Source: a virus. Taken from it: 29,307 bases of DNA. This document shows positions 16,283-23,230 of this stretch, piece by piece. The notes beneath the pieces are model-generated. The model was given only the letters and a program-made list of their open reading frames with translations. It ran no database searches and was not told the origin of the DNA. Position 1 is the first letter of the stretch. Each line of letters begins with the position of its first letter. The DNA is taken from IMG/VR virus record IMGVR_UViG_3300032516_001279, positions 1 through 29,307 of that record. One strand, written 5' to 3'. The translations under genes were made by a program, and so were the position numbers.

Positions 16283-17127
16283 GGACCACCGCCATAAATG
16301 AAATCAGTTATGCCCGACGAAACACCACCCGCATAAATCAGATCGGGAAGCGGGTCAATGCCGCCGCCGTAAATGACCGGCAGATTTTTCTTGGTGTATT
16401 CTGTGATGACTTCCACGGGTGAAAAGTCGTCGATATAGGGCGCGGATTTTACAAGCTGATAGGCATACTGTATCTGAACGGAAAACCTAAAGCGGTACGG
16501 AATTGCGGCGCCGTCTACTTCCGAAAGGTTAATTACTCTGGTCGGTAGCTTGCCGATATAAAAGCTATTGGCTTCCTGTTGCTGCTGGGCATAAATGCTA
16601 TTTAGCGCAAGTACCACTTGCTCTTTTCGGTCACGAGCCGAGGCGTCACGGGAAATAATATCAACGTCCACGTTAGCCATGACCGAGGCGTATTGATCGG
16701 CGTCACCGTCAGCGGTGAGGCGATTTACGTTAGCAAAGGGCTTTATCCAAGGAACCGACACGGCAATAAATAGCCCCGCGTCCGTTGGCTGCATGATTTT
16801 TTGATCCCAAAGGTAGACGCGCCCGTCGGCTAGGCCGAGCTCTTGTTGCAGCACTTGGCAAAAGAGCATGAGCGGCGTACCGACTAGGACTTGCGAAGCT
16901 GCGACGGCCGAAGCGGCATCGGTAGCCGTAATGGTGTCGTATTGATAATCTGGGTTAGAGCTCGCAGCGACCGGGGCCGTATAAAGGCCGGTCGAGGCAT
17001 TTATGGTGCCGCCGGCGCCGCCGGGCACTACCGCATAAGTATAGGGCGCGGTGCCGCCGGTCGCGGCAAAGTAGCAAACGGAATTTGCGGCAAGTGCTAC
17101 TGAGGATTGTGTAAGGCTTAGGGTCAT
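16279..17127 (-). CDS. tail completion/terminator-type protein with N-terminal Ig-like domain
   Basis: 282 residues. Residues ~1-80 are a bacterial Ig-like domain: SLTQSSVALAANSVCYFAATGGTAPYTY, then GTINASTGLYTAP and DTITATDAASAVAASQV. The remainder (LMLFCQVLQQELGLADGRVYLWDQ, RDRKEQVVLALNSIYAQQQ, IPYRFRFSVQIQYAYQLVKSAPYIDDF) looks like a tail-terminator or neck protein of the gpU class. The C-terminus has several YGGG/YAGG repeats. It overlaps both neighbours by four bases. The Ig-like addition is likely on the particle surface near the head-tail joint. Confidence 0.65.
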   Translation of the reverse strand: MTLSLTQSSVALAANSVCYFAATGGTAPYTYAVVPGGAGGTINASTGLYTAPVAASSNPDYQYDTITATDAASAVAASQVLVGTPLMLFCQVLQQELGLADGRVYLWDQKIMQPTDAGLFIAVSVPWIKPFANVNRLTADGDADQYASVMANVDVDIISRDASARDRKEQVVLALNSIYAQQQQEANSFYIGKLPTRVINLSEVDGAAIPYRFRFSVQIQYAYQLVKSAPYIDDFSPVEVITEYTKKNLPVIYGGGIDPLPDLIYAGGVSSGITDFIYGGGP

Positions 17128-17534
17128 GGTGTTAACACCGTTGGCCCGGCGCCGGTATAGTCCTGTACCAGCTCATATTCTAAAAAACCGTTCAAGCTAT
17201 AATCTTTAAGCGCCATAACTCGCGTTTGCTTGCCCTTATAAATCACCACGTCGTCAGGCTTTAGGCTAAGCACGGGCTCGGAGTGAAGCAAAAGCCAAGT
17301 CCAAGCCCTTTGCCCTTCCGGTTTTTGCGCGAGGCGTTGCGCTTGAAAGGGCTGAATGACGCCGCGAAATTCAACGTTCGTCATCGTCTCTTTAACCTGA
17401 AAACCGACGGTGGTTTTTGTCACTACGTCAAACGACATAGCTTGAAACCAATTGCGCATGGCGCCGCCCATTTGCGGCAAGGTGCCCGCACTTGCAGCAA
17501 TCGACCGATCGGCGCCGTTGGCTATAGTGCCCAC
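17124..17534 (-). CDS. head-tail connector / head-closure candidate
   Basis: 136 residues with no catalytic motif. AMRNWFQAMSFDVVTKTTVGFQVKE and VEFRGVIQPFQAQRLAQKPEGQRAWTWLLLHSEPVLSLKPDDVVIYKGKQTRVM read like an SH3-like beta barrel (x-x-G-K-x-x-R-V-M), the fold of phage stopper proteins. It stands between the gpG-like and terminator-like genes, where a stopper is expected, and shares bases with both. Assignment rests mainly on position. Confidence 0.55.
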   Translation of the reverse strand: MGTIANGADRSIAASAGTLPQMGGAMRNWFQAMSFDVVTKTTVGFQVKETMTNVEFRGVIQPFQAQRLAQKPEGQRAWTWLLLHSEPVLSLKPDDVVIYKGKQTRVMALKDYSLNGFLEYELVQDYTGAGPTVLTP

Positions 17535-17995
17535 TACTCTATAACCTCGCTAGTTATCGAGTTTCTAAGCTGTTGAGTTTCCACTAGCGTTTGGTGGACT
17601 TTTTTATAGGCCATATTCGACGGGGGCCACTTGCCAAAACCGCCGGTATCAAAGCCCTCAAAAACCACGGCCTCGGCAACGGTCGCCACGCGCTTTATAT
17701 AGGGTACTAGTGACCCTTCCTTGACCACCAACGCAAGGGCTTCCTTATCGAAAGCGCCCGCGCTAGCTAAAAACTTTTCAAGATTTTCAGCGATCGGAAC
17801 ACGAAGGAAAGAGCGTTGCGGCATTTTCCCCGAGCCAAATTCATGAACGGCGCCAATTTCCGCGTTTGATTTTGCGCCCGAATTGCGCGAAGCGCCATCA
17901 CCCAAAATCCCTATCCGAGCCACGGGCGTTTTACCCTTGAGCGATTTTATCAAGCCCTCAAGGCCCTTGATGTTAATTTTTGCGGTTTCGCCCAT
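17534..17995 (-). CDS. virion morphogenesis protein (HK97 gp10 / Mu gpG-like)
   Basis: 153 residues. RIGILGDGASRNSGAKSNAEIGAVHEFGSGKMPQRSFLRVPI is a strong match to the G-V-H-E-x-G-x-x-x-x-P-x-R-S-F-L-R pattern of the tail-completion family. WPPSNMAYKKVHQTLVETQQLRNSI near the end matches the family's closing L-x-D/E-T-x-x-L-x-x-S-I. It acts at the neck in joining head and tail. Its last codon overlaps the next gene. Confidence 0.82.
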   Translation of the reverse strand: MGETAKINIKGLEGLIKSLKGKTPVARIGILGDGASRNSGAKSNAEIGAVHEFGSGKMPQRSFLRVPIAENLEKFLASAGAFDKEALALVVKEGSLVPYIKRVATVAEAVVFEGFDTGGFGKWPPSNMAYKKVHQTLVETQQLRNSITSEVIE

Positions 17996-18009
17996 GCCCG
18001 TTTTCCCAT

Positions 18010-18444
18010 TTATGGCCTAGTGCTTCCGACAACAGTAAACACCTGGCCACATAGTTGCGGCAAAATCATCTGCAAATATTGCATACCATAGTTAGTGGTC
18101 GTAAAAACCGAAAAGTACGGGTCATCTAATATCCGTTGCGGTATCGCAAAAGACTGGCTAAGGGCGCCCACGCTTTTTGATTGCTCTAAAAACGCCCATT
18201 GCCCGTTGATACCTTGCGAGCTCGCCCTGAGATTGGTCACTAGGTAATGGGCACTTAGTAGCAGGTAGCAAACGGCGTAGCTCGCTTGGTCGCCGAAAAG
18301 CCCCGGATTAAAATTGATGTTAGTCATCTGAAAGGCTTTGGCAATATCTGCGTCAATGACGTTGTTTGCCGGATCGGTGCCATAAGGAAAATCGCGGACG
18401 AAATATCCTTGGAAATCGGCTACCGATGGATTTTGATAGGTCAA
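18010..18444 (-). CDS. DUF4054-type head-tail connector
   Basis: 144 residues. The sequence SVADFQGYFVRDFPYGTD, then IDADIAKAFQMTNINFNPGLFGDQASYAVCYLLLSAHYLV, fits the DUF4054 connector family: a helical protein that sits under the portal. QSFAIPQRILDDPYFSVFTTTNYGMQYLQMILP also agrees with the family. It is the first gene after the terminator that follows the major capsid gene. Confidence 0.8.
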   Translation of the reverse strand: MTYQNPSVADFQGYFVRDFPYGTDPANNVIDADIAKAFQMTNINFNPGLFGDQASYAVCYLLLSAHYLVTNLRASSQGINGQWAFLEQSKSVGALSQSFAIPQRILDDPYFSVFTTTNYGMQYLQMILPQLCGQVFTVVGSTRP

Positions 18445-18456
18445 ACAACACCACTC

Positions 18457-18518
18457 TAAAAAGGGATTGTGGGCGGGGCGGCAAAACTAACCCCCGCTAG
18501 CTAGCAGCCCCGGCCCAC
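18457..18518 (-). terminator. intrinsic terminator downstream of major capsid gene
   Basis: GTGGGCGGGGC (18469-18479) pairs with GCCCCGGCCCAC (18507-18518) through 11 base pairs with one bulged base. On the minus strand a T5 run follows (18462-18458). A short T-run also follows on the plus strand, so it may work both ways. The loop contains GCTAGCTAGC. Confidence 0.7.
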
Positions 18519-18535
18519 TTTTACGCTTACGGTGT

Positions 18536-19612
18536 TCACGACGGCGTAAATTTAAAGTACAGCATTTCAAGCGGACGGTATGTTTGAACGCCGGTAAACT
18601 GGCCATACCCCACGTTTTGGAAATTGAAGTTATCAAGCGAATTGATAACCGTGTTGGTGTAGTCCACCGGAATGTCCATACGGATGGACTCTTTATCGTA
18701 GTTTAGCAGCACATAAACTTGCTGCGAGTAACCGCTGTAGGCAACGTCGCCGTAAGCGAGTGGGAGGATTTTAAACGATTTGTTGCGCACAATCGTTTGA
18801 AACATTTCCTCTAGCACGGCCAGCGTGGACTTGATTGGAAAGTCCGGGCTAGCTTGCTGCGCTAGGCCGTTATAATCCGATTCAGGGATGATAAAATGCG
18901 TTGGCCAGGTGGTGCGAGCGCAATTGCTTCGGTAGGCTTCCACCACCGTTCCGCAGAATGTTTGTAGTTCTGCGGTGCTCATGGAATGAATCGGTTTTGT
19001 GATTACGGTCGTGTTGACCGTAACGCTTGGCTGATTTAGCAAACCAAGGCACGAGCCCCCGGCGCCGTTTAGGCCGCGTGCGCCTAAAAAGGCGATGCGC
19101 TGAATACCTAAATCCCAGTTTTTCTTACGGGCCTTTTCCTTGCCGCTAACCAAGTCCCAATTACTCGCTCTTGCCGCTTGCTGCAAATCGAAAATGGAGT
19201 AGCCAATGGCTTTATCCCAGTTATAGATTTTGACGTTGACCGAATCAACACCAGCGTCGACGCTTGCTTGACGGGCCGATTGCGCCCCGGTGTTGACGAT
19301 ACCCGTTTCAAAATCATCGGACAATTCAAACGAGCGCCAAGTGGTTAGCACGGTACCCCATGCGCCTTGGCCGACCACTACCGGCAGATATTCAGCCGGT
19401 GGGATCTCAAAAAACTTTTGCTCTGAAATATCTTTAACGATTGACGTCAAAGTGGTGATAGAAATTTCATAGCCCAAAGCGTTTTTGAAACGGGTATGAA
19501 TTTCCCGTTCCCAAAATTTCGCCATTCCCGCTTCTTCGTTAGTGAGGCGAACGCGCTTACCTTGCGCGTTGCGGATAACTGGCACCGGAAGCTTGATTAA
19601 TGAACGGCCCAT
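18536..19612 (-). CDS. major capsid protein (DUF2184-like)
   Basis: 358 residues. The N-terminus, FWEREIHTRFKNALGYEISI, and TWRSFELSDDFETGIVNTGAQSARQASVDAGVDSVNVKIYNWDKAIGYSIFDLQQA follow the DUF2184 capsid family (HK97 fold), as do RNKSFKILPLAYGDVA and the C-terminal NFQNVGYGQFTGVQTYRPLEMLYF. No long cleaved delta domain is obvious at the N-terminus. A strong ribosome site AAAAGGAAA lies before ATG 19612. Terminators on both sides make the gene a separate transcript segment, and the leader between hairpin and ATG is purine-rich, as expected for high expression. Confidence 0.85.
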   Translation of the reverse strand: MGRSLIKLPVPVIRNAQGKRVRLTNEEAGMAKFWEREIHTRFKNALGYEISITTLTSIVKDISEQKFFEIPPAEYLPVVVGQGAWGTVLTTWRSFELSDDFETGIVNTGAQSARQASVDAGVDSVNVKIYNWDKAIGYSIFDLQQAARASNWDLVSGKEKARKKNWDLGIQRIAFLGARGLNGAGGSCLGLLNQPSVTVNTTVITKPIHSMSTAELQTFCGTVVEAYRSNCARTTWPTHFIIPESDYNGLAQQASPDFPIKSTLAVLEEMFQTIVRNKSFKILPLAYGDVAYSGYSQQVYVLLNYDKESIRMDIPVDYTNTVINSLDNFNFQNVGYGQFTGVQTYRPLEMLYFKFTPS

Positions 19613-19651
19613 ATTTCGTTTCCTTTTCTTTTGAATCGAAAAAGCTTTTTA

Positions 19652-19686
19652 GAAAAAATGAGTGGGGGCAAAATCGTAACCCCCAC
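19652..19686 (-). terminator. intrinsic terminator upstream of major capsid gene
   Basis: GTGGGGG (19662-19668) and CCCCCAC (19680-19686) form a 7-bp GC-rich stem with an 11-base loop; on the minus strand a T6 run follows (19658-19653). It lies after the decoration gene and before the capsid ribosome site, so read-through or a promoter in the short gap is needed for capsid expression. Confidence 0.72.
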
Positions 19687-19723
19687 CCGCACCAAAGTCT
19701 GCACTACTGAGACGGCCCGGCCG

Positions 19724-20482
19724 TTAAGCCCTGAGGAAACTCGGTGTTTTGACAAACACGCGGCCCAAGCTGCCAGAGGCCACAAATTTATCAAAAGCGT
19801 ATCCGACAATGCAGGCGCCGCTTGACGCGCTAAGCGCGGTAATTGCGCCTGGTGCTGCAACGTCAAGCTGCACTTGGGCGCCGCGAGCGACCGCGCTAGT
19901 GGAATAAAGATATTGGACGTTCCCGCCGCTAGACACTTGGATGGGGCTACCGGCAACAAAAACACCATGCAAGGCGTCATAGTTGATAAAGCCCCAAACC
20001 TCGTCGCTGTTTGCCGAACAGCCGATGACGGTGGGCACTTTGCCCGTACCGTCTACCAGTTTCACCGCGCTACCAGGGTACAAATTCCCCGATTGCGTTG
20101 CGTCGACCAGGGCCGAAATGGTGTTGAAATTGTACTGTTGATCGACTTGGCCTAAAATCGGCGATTGTGCAAACTGGTTTTGATTCTGCACTACGCTAGT
20201 GGTGGTCACGGCTAGTTGCGAGCTCGTGCCTGCGACCGCGCCCGAATCGGTCGCGACCACTTTGTAAAAATACGGGGTATTAGGGATAAGGCCCGTATCG
20301 TTAAGGGTCAGGGCCGTTGCGCCCGCGATAAGGGTACCCGCTCCCGGCGAAAAACCCGTGGTGGTCGATCGGTACCATTGATAAGTGTATGGCCCCGTTC
20401 CGCCCGTTGCCGCCGCGCTGGAAAGCTGCGCCGTGTTGCCCGTTACGCCGATTTGACTAAGTGCGCCCGCCGTTGTCGCCAT
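19724..20482 (-). CDS. head decoration (cement) protein with N-terminal Fn3/Ig-like domain
   Basis: 252 residues. Residues ~10-95 form a fibronectin-III or Ig-like domain: GNTAQLSSAAATGGTGPYTYQWYRS, LTLNDTGLIPNTPYFYKVVATDSGAVAGTSSQLAVTT. The second half (QVDQQYNFNTISALVDATQSGNLYPGSAVKLVD, DEVWGFINYDALHGVFVAGSPIQVSSGG, and ARGAQVQLDVAAPGAI) matches the structural-cement proteins usually encoded just before DUF2184 capsids. They bind the outside of the expanded shell; the extra domain would project from it. GAGGGA precedes ATG 20482. Confidence 0.78.
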   Translation of the reverse strand: MATTAGALSQIGVTGNTAQLSSAAATGGTGPYTYQWYRSTTTGFSPGAGTLIAGATALTLNDTGLIPNTPYFYKVVATDSGAVAGTSSQLAVTTTSVVQNQNQFAQSPILGQVDQQYNFNTISALVDATQSGNLYPGSAVKLVDGTGKVPTVIGCSANSDEVWGFINYDALHGVFVAGSPIQVSSGGNVQYLYSTSAVARGAQVQLDVAAPGAITALSASSGACIVGYAFDKFVASGSLGRVFVKTPSFLRA

Positions 20483-20545
20483 GGTGTTCCCTCACAAAAT
20501 TAAAAGATTAAAAGCCAATAAGTCGCTATCTAAAACACCACGCGT

Positions 20546-21784
20546 TTAAGCGCCGTAGCGGGCCTTACCTAGTTCGATGCCCTGCAAAACAACGTCGTCC
20601 TCGTCGTCCGAGTTTTTGACTTTCTTAGGTGCGTTGCGCACTAAATCGGCCTTAGCCTTCGCTTTCGCCTTGGCCTTTTTATCGGCCATGTTTTTCAGGC
20701 GAATGGCCTTAATGCGCAGGGCTCTTAGCTCCGCGTCACTTAAATCATTTTTCTTTTTAGCTTTGTTTTTCTTTTTCTTAGGGGGCATATCGTCCGCGTC
20801 GTCGTCGCCGTCGTCCTCGTTTTCTAGCTCGTGATCGACTTCGCCGCCGTCGTCCTCGTTTTCCATATCCTCGGTTTCGTCGTCCTCGTTTTCCATATCC
20901 TCGGTTTCGTCGTCCTCGTCGTCCTCGTTTTCTAGCTCGTCATCGACGCCGCCGCCTTTATACGCTTCGAGCTCTTCGGCCAAGGCGCGGACCCGGTCGA
21001 CCAAGGCGCCAACCGTCATTTCGGTCGGTTTGCCGTCGTCGCCGTTGCACTTGACCATGTCGGCCGCGTTGACTAGACGCGGTTTGTCCTTAGTTACTTC
21101 GGCCTCGTCGGCCCTAGACACCAGATCGATGAGCGAAATTTCGATTTTAGATTTTGGCAGGACTAGGTGCATTCCCTCTAGTTCAGCCGCATTGTCTACT
21201 TTTTTCTTTTTGAATAAACGTAGCCCCATAACCCCGCCCCCTTTTTTATTTTTACTATTCGATAACCGCTTTAGCTCTTCGAGTTTTTTAGCGTTATACG
21301 CCTTGAATTGTTCCGGCGTCATAATGACGGATTCGTCATAACGCGGATTATCGACCAATGCTAAATGCTCATATACGCCATTTAGTATCTGGTGATCATA
21401 GTCAATACCATTCCAAACGCCGCTTTCGCCCATGTCGGTAGGCTCATAGCAATTAGATAAGCGCTTGCCGTCTTTAATCGCTTTTAGGCCGGCGTTGCTG
21501 GTGACTATAAACTTGACCCAATGCTTTGAGTCAGCGCTATTTAAAAAGCTTTCGACCACGTAGCCGTCGGCCTTTAAGCGCAAATCGTCAAGGTCGCCGT
21601 CTACCTCGTCGACGTGATCGACGAAAACCGGACGGCCGGCAAAAGACGGGTCCATTTTGCGCAGCGTGTCCTCGTTAAGGAAAACGCGAAAACGGCCGTC
21701 GCCCTTTGGCTTATCATATTCGGCTAGACCGTCTACAAAATGCATTCCGTAGAATACATTAGCTTGCGAATTTCTAAGCCCCAA
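20546..21784 (-). CDS. DUF2213-type prohead protease fused to scaffold-like tail
   Basis: About 412 residues from TTG 21784, five bases after the preceding stop; ATG 21745 is an alternative and the frame stays open upstream inside the previous gene. The first ~180 residues (YGMHFVDGLAEYDKPKGDGRFRVFLNEDTLRKM, PVFVDHVDEVDGDLDDLRL, GYVVESFL, ILNGVYEHLALVDNPRYDES) match DUF2213, a family taken to contain the capsid-maturation protease. The C-terminal part is scaffold-like: a long run of Asp/Glu with a repeated ETEDMENEDD unit, then a Lys/Ala-rich basic helix, then another acidic patch. Such acidic-then-basic composition is unusual but agrees with a protein that folds and is degraded inside the prohead. 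Start is uncertain. Confidence 0.75.
   Translation of the reverse strand: MGLRNSQANVFYGMHFVDGLAEYDKPKGDGRFRVFLNEDTLRKMDPSFAGRPVFVDHVDEVDGDLDDLRLKADGYVVESFLNSADSKHWVKFIVTSNAGLKAIKDGKRLSNCYEPTDMGESGVWNGIDYDHQILNGVYEHLALVDNPRYDESVIMTPEQFKAYNAKKLEELKRLSNSKNKKGGGVMGLRLFKKKKVDNAAELEGMHLVLPKSKIEISLIDLVSRADEAEVTKDKPRLVNAADMVKCNGDDGKPTEMTVGALVDRVRALAEELEAYKGGGVDDELENEDDEDDETEDMENEDDETEDMENEDDGGEVDHELENEDDGDDDADDMPPKKKKNKAKKKNDLSDAELRALRIKAIRLKNMADKKAKAKAKAKADLVRNAPKKVKNSDDEDDVVLQGIELGKARYGA
20846..20912. repeat. 30-bp tandem repeat in the scaffold-like acidic tail
   Basis: The stretch containing CGTCGTCCTCGTTTTCCATA followed by TCCTCGGTTT occurs twice in tandem, with further partial CGTCGTCCTCGTTTTC copies on both sides (about 20815-20940). 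The unit is a multiple of three and encodes ETEDMENEDD twice. Confidence 0.8.
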
Positions 21785-21789
21785 GGCCG

Positions 21790-22821
21790 CTACCCCGCTG
21801 CGTTTTCGTGAAAGCGAACAATCGGGCGTGCGCCACACCGACAATTGTAGTCCTCGCCGGGATTGTTTCGGCGTTCGGGCTGATCGGGCGAGGTGGTGAT
21901 AGGTGGAGTATCCCACCGAAATACCTTGCCCTCAAGTGCTTTGTGCGCGGGGCGGACGGGGTGCAATTTTGACCCGGCCACGCAATGCCAGCGGTATTCG
22001 ACCGAACCGGCTGCAACGTAACGAGTTTCCTTGAATTTCGCCATAAGCAAGTTAGTCTCTTGACGCGCCAAAAATTTGGCTTTATTCGCCGATACACCGT
22101 AGCTGCGCTGAATCGTTTTAACGAGTGACTCATAGCGATCGCCGGAAAAAGTATTAGACTGCACCGTTTTTCGCAGGCGAATAATTTCTTTTTCGGTGAA
22201 ATCCCGGACATATTTTTCCATGTTGGTTTGCCACTCGCGGGCAATCTTTTTTCTGTCAGTAGCGCTTAAGTCTGGTAAGACACTAATAGCCTTCAATCTT
22301 TTTTGCAAGTCTCGCTCGGTTTTCCATAATGAACGGTCAAATATTTCGGCAAAATTCACCGACTCGGCAATATTTTCCGGTATTGTTTGCCCAAGGCGCT
22401 TATCTATTTGCTCTAGGCGCTTTAAAAATCTTGCGTCACTAGACACCACCGCAAGGCGTAACTCGGGCGGCATAAGCGAAATGGGCAAGCGCCAACCGTT
22501 TGCCGACCTGTCAAAAGTAGCTCCGAGCTCGCGCAATTCGCGGGATACCCTAGAATTGAATTTACCGGAAAAAAGCCCCCGCTCATGGGTGACGCGGCTG
22601 GCTTCTAGGGCTGCCACTAGCGCAGAACTAGCGGAATTTTGCAGCGTGCTTTTTGGGATTTCGGCCGCCGCGAGCATGGGCTCGAAAATCATGCGCTTAA
22701 AGGCCGCTTTTAGCTCTTTTTCCAGCCTATCCCAATCGCTTTGGGGCGTGGCAAGCGGTGGTAACTCTAATATTTTCAAAGGGTTATACTCCGTACGCTT
22801 TTTAGCGCCGTCCGCCGGCAT
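21790..22821 (-). CDS. MuF-like head morphogenesis protein
   Basis: 343 residues, mostly helical up to ~220. The C-terminal block YGVSANKAKFLARQETNLLMAKFKETRY, then EYRWHCVAGSKLHPVRPAHKALEGKVFRWDTPP and NPGEDYNCRCGARPIV, is the Mu gpF signature (R-x-E-T, R-x-x-H-x-x-L-x-G-x-x-x-x-W, PG-x-x-x-x-CRC). MuF proteins enter the prohead in a few copies near the portal. The gene starts 20 bases inside the end of the HTH gene. No toxin domain is fused at the C-terminus. Confidence 0.82.
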   Translation of the reverse strand: MPADGAKKRTEYNPLKILELPPLATPQSDWDRLEKELKAAFKRMIFEPMLAAAEIPKSTLQNSASSALVAALEASRVTHERGLFSGKFNSRVSRELRELGATFDRSANGWRLPISLMPPELRLAVVSSDARFLKRLEQIDKRLGQTIPENIAESVNFAEIFDRSLWKTERDLQKRLKAISVLPDLSATDRKKIAREWQTNMEKYVRDFTEKEIIRLRKTVQSNTFSGDRYESLVKTIQRSYGVSANKAKFLARQETNLLMAKFKETRYVAAGSVEYRWHCVAGSKLHPVRPAHKALEGKVFRWDTPPITTSPDQPERRNNPGEDYNCRCGARPIVRFHENAAG

Positions 22822-23212
22822 GACGCACGTTGCGCGGGTCCGGCCGATACGACGGTTGATGCGCCGGGCGCGGGTCAGGCCTCGGGGGCGCCGGGGGCAT
22901 GGTGCTTTGGGCCGCTACCGGCTCGGGGGTTTTAGGCTTGGCGGCCGGCGCCGGCGGCATATCCAAATCGTCTAAAACCGCTTCGCCGCGTTGGCGGCGG
23001 GCAAAAGCTTCCTTCGCCCGTTGGCGCATGTCCTCGGCCTCTAGGGCGGCGGCACGGTCGAACGCATATTTTTCTAGCCTGGTGTCTAGTGTGCGAATTG
23101 AGATACCAAGCGCAATAGAGGTTTGCGTTTTATTGCCCCTGTAAAACCTAAATGCTTCCTCGATCGCCGCTTGCTCTACTTGCTCTAAATTCATTCCCGG
23201 CTGCCAAATCAT
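22802..23212 (-). CDS. Fis-type helix-turn-helix protein with Pro-rich tail
   Basis: 136 residues. Residues ~10-48 (LEQVEQAAIEEAFRFYRG, then NKTQTSIALGISIRTLDTRLEKY) have the Fis/NtrC C-terminal HTH pattern (I-x-x-A-x-x-x-x-x-GN-x-x-x-x-A-x-x-LGIS-x-RTL). A charged helical middle (~50-80) leads to a long tail rich in Pro, Arg and Ala with no clear fold. It lies between portal and MuF genes, so it is made late together with head parts. It may regulate late transcription, bind DNA inside the head, or mark packaging sites; none is shown. Start ATG 23212 has AAAGGGG seven bases upstream. Confidence 0.72.
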   Translation of the reverse strand: MIWQPGMNLEQVEQAAIEEAFRFYRGNKTQTSIALGISIRTLDTRLEKYAFDRAAALEAEDMRQRAKEAFARRQRGEAVLDDLDMPPAPAAKPKTPEPVAAQSTMPPAPPRPDPRPAHQPSYRPDPRNVRHAGGRR

Positions 23213-23230
23213 AAACCGCCCCTTTCGTTT

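Noticed and set aside
20815-20940. Repeats considered as a CRISPR array
   Set aside because: Units are in-frame codon repeats in a coding gene with no spacers.
20577-21341. Long plus-strand frames rich in Ser/Phe opposite the scaffold gene
   Set aside because: They are mirror frames of the repeated acidic and basic codons and have no ribosome sites.
22196-22975. 259-residue plus-strand frame opposite MuF and the HTH gene
   Set aside because: Low-complexity Arg/Ser shadow of a clear minus-strand gene.
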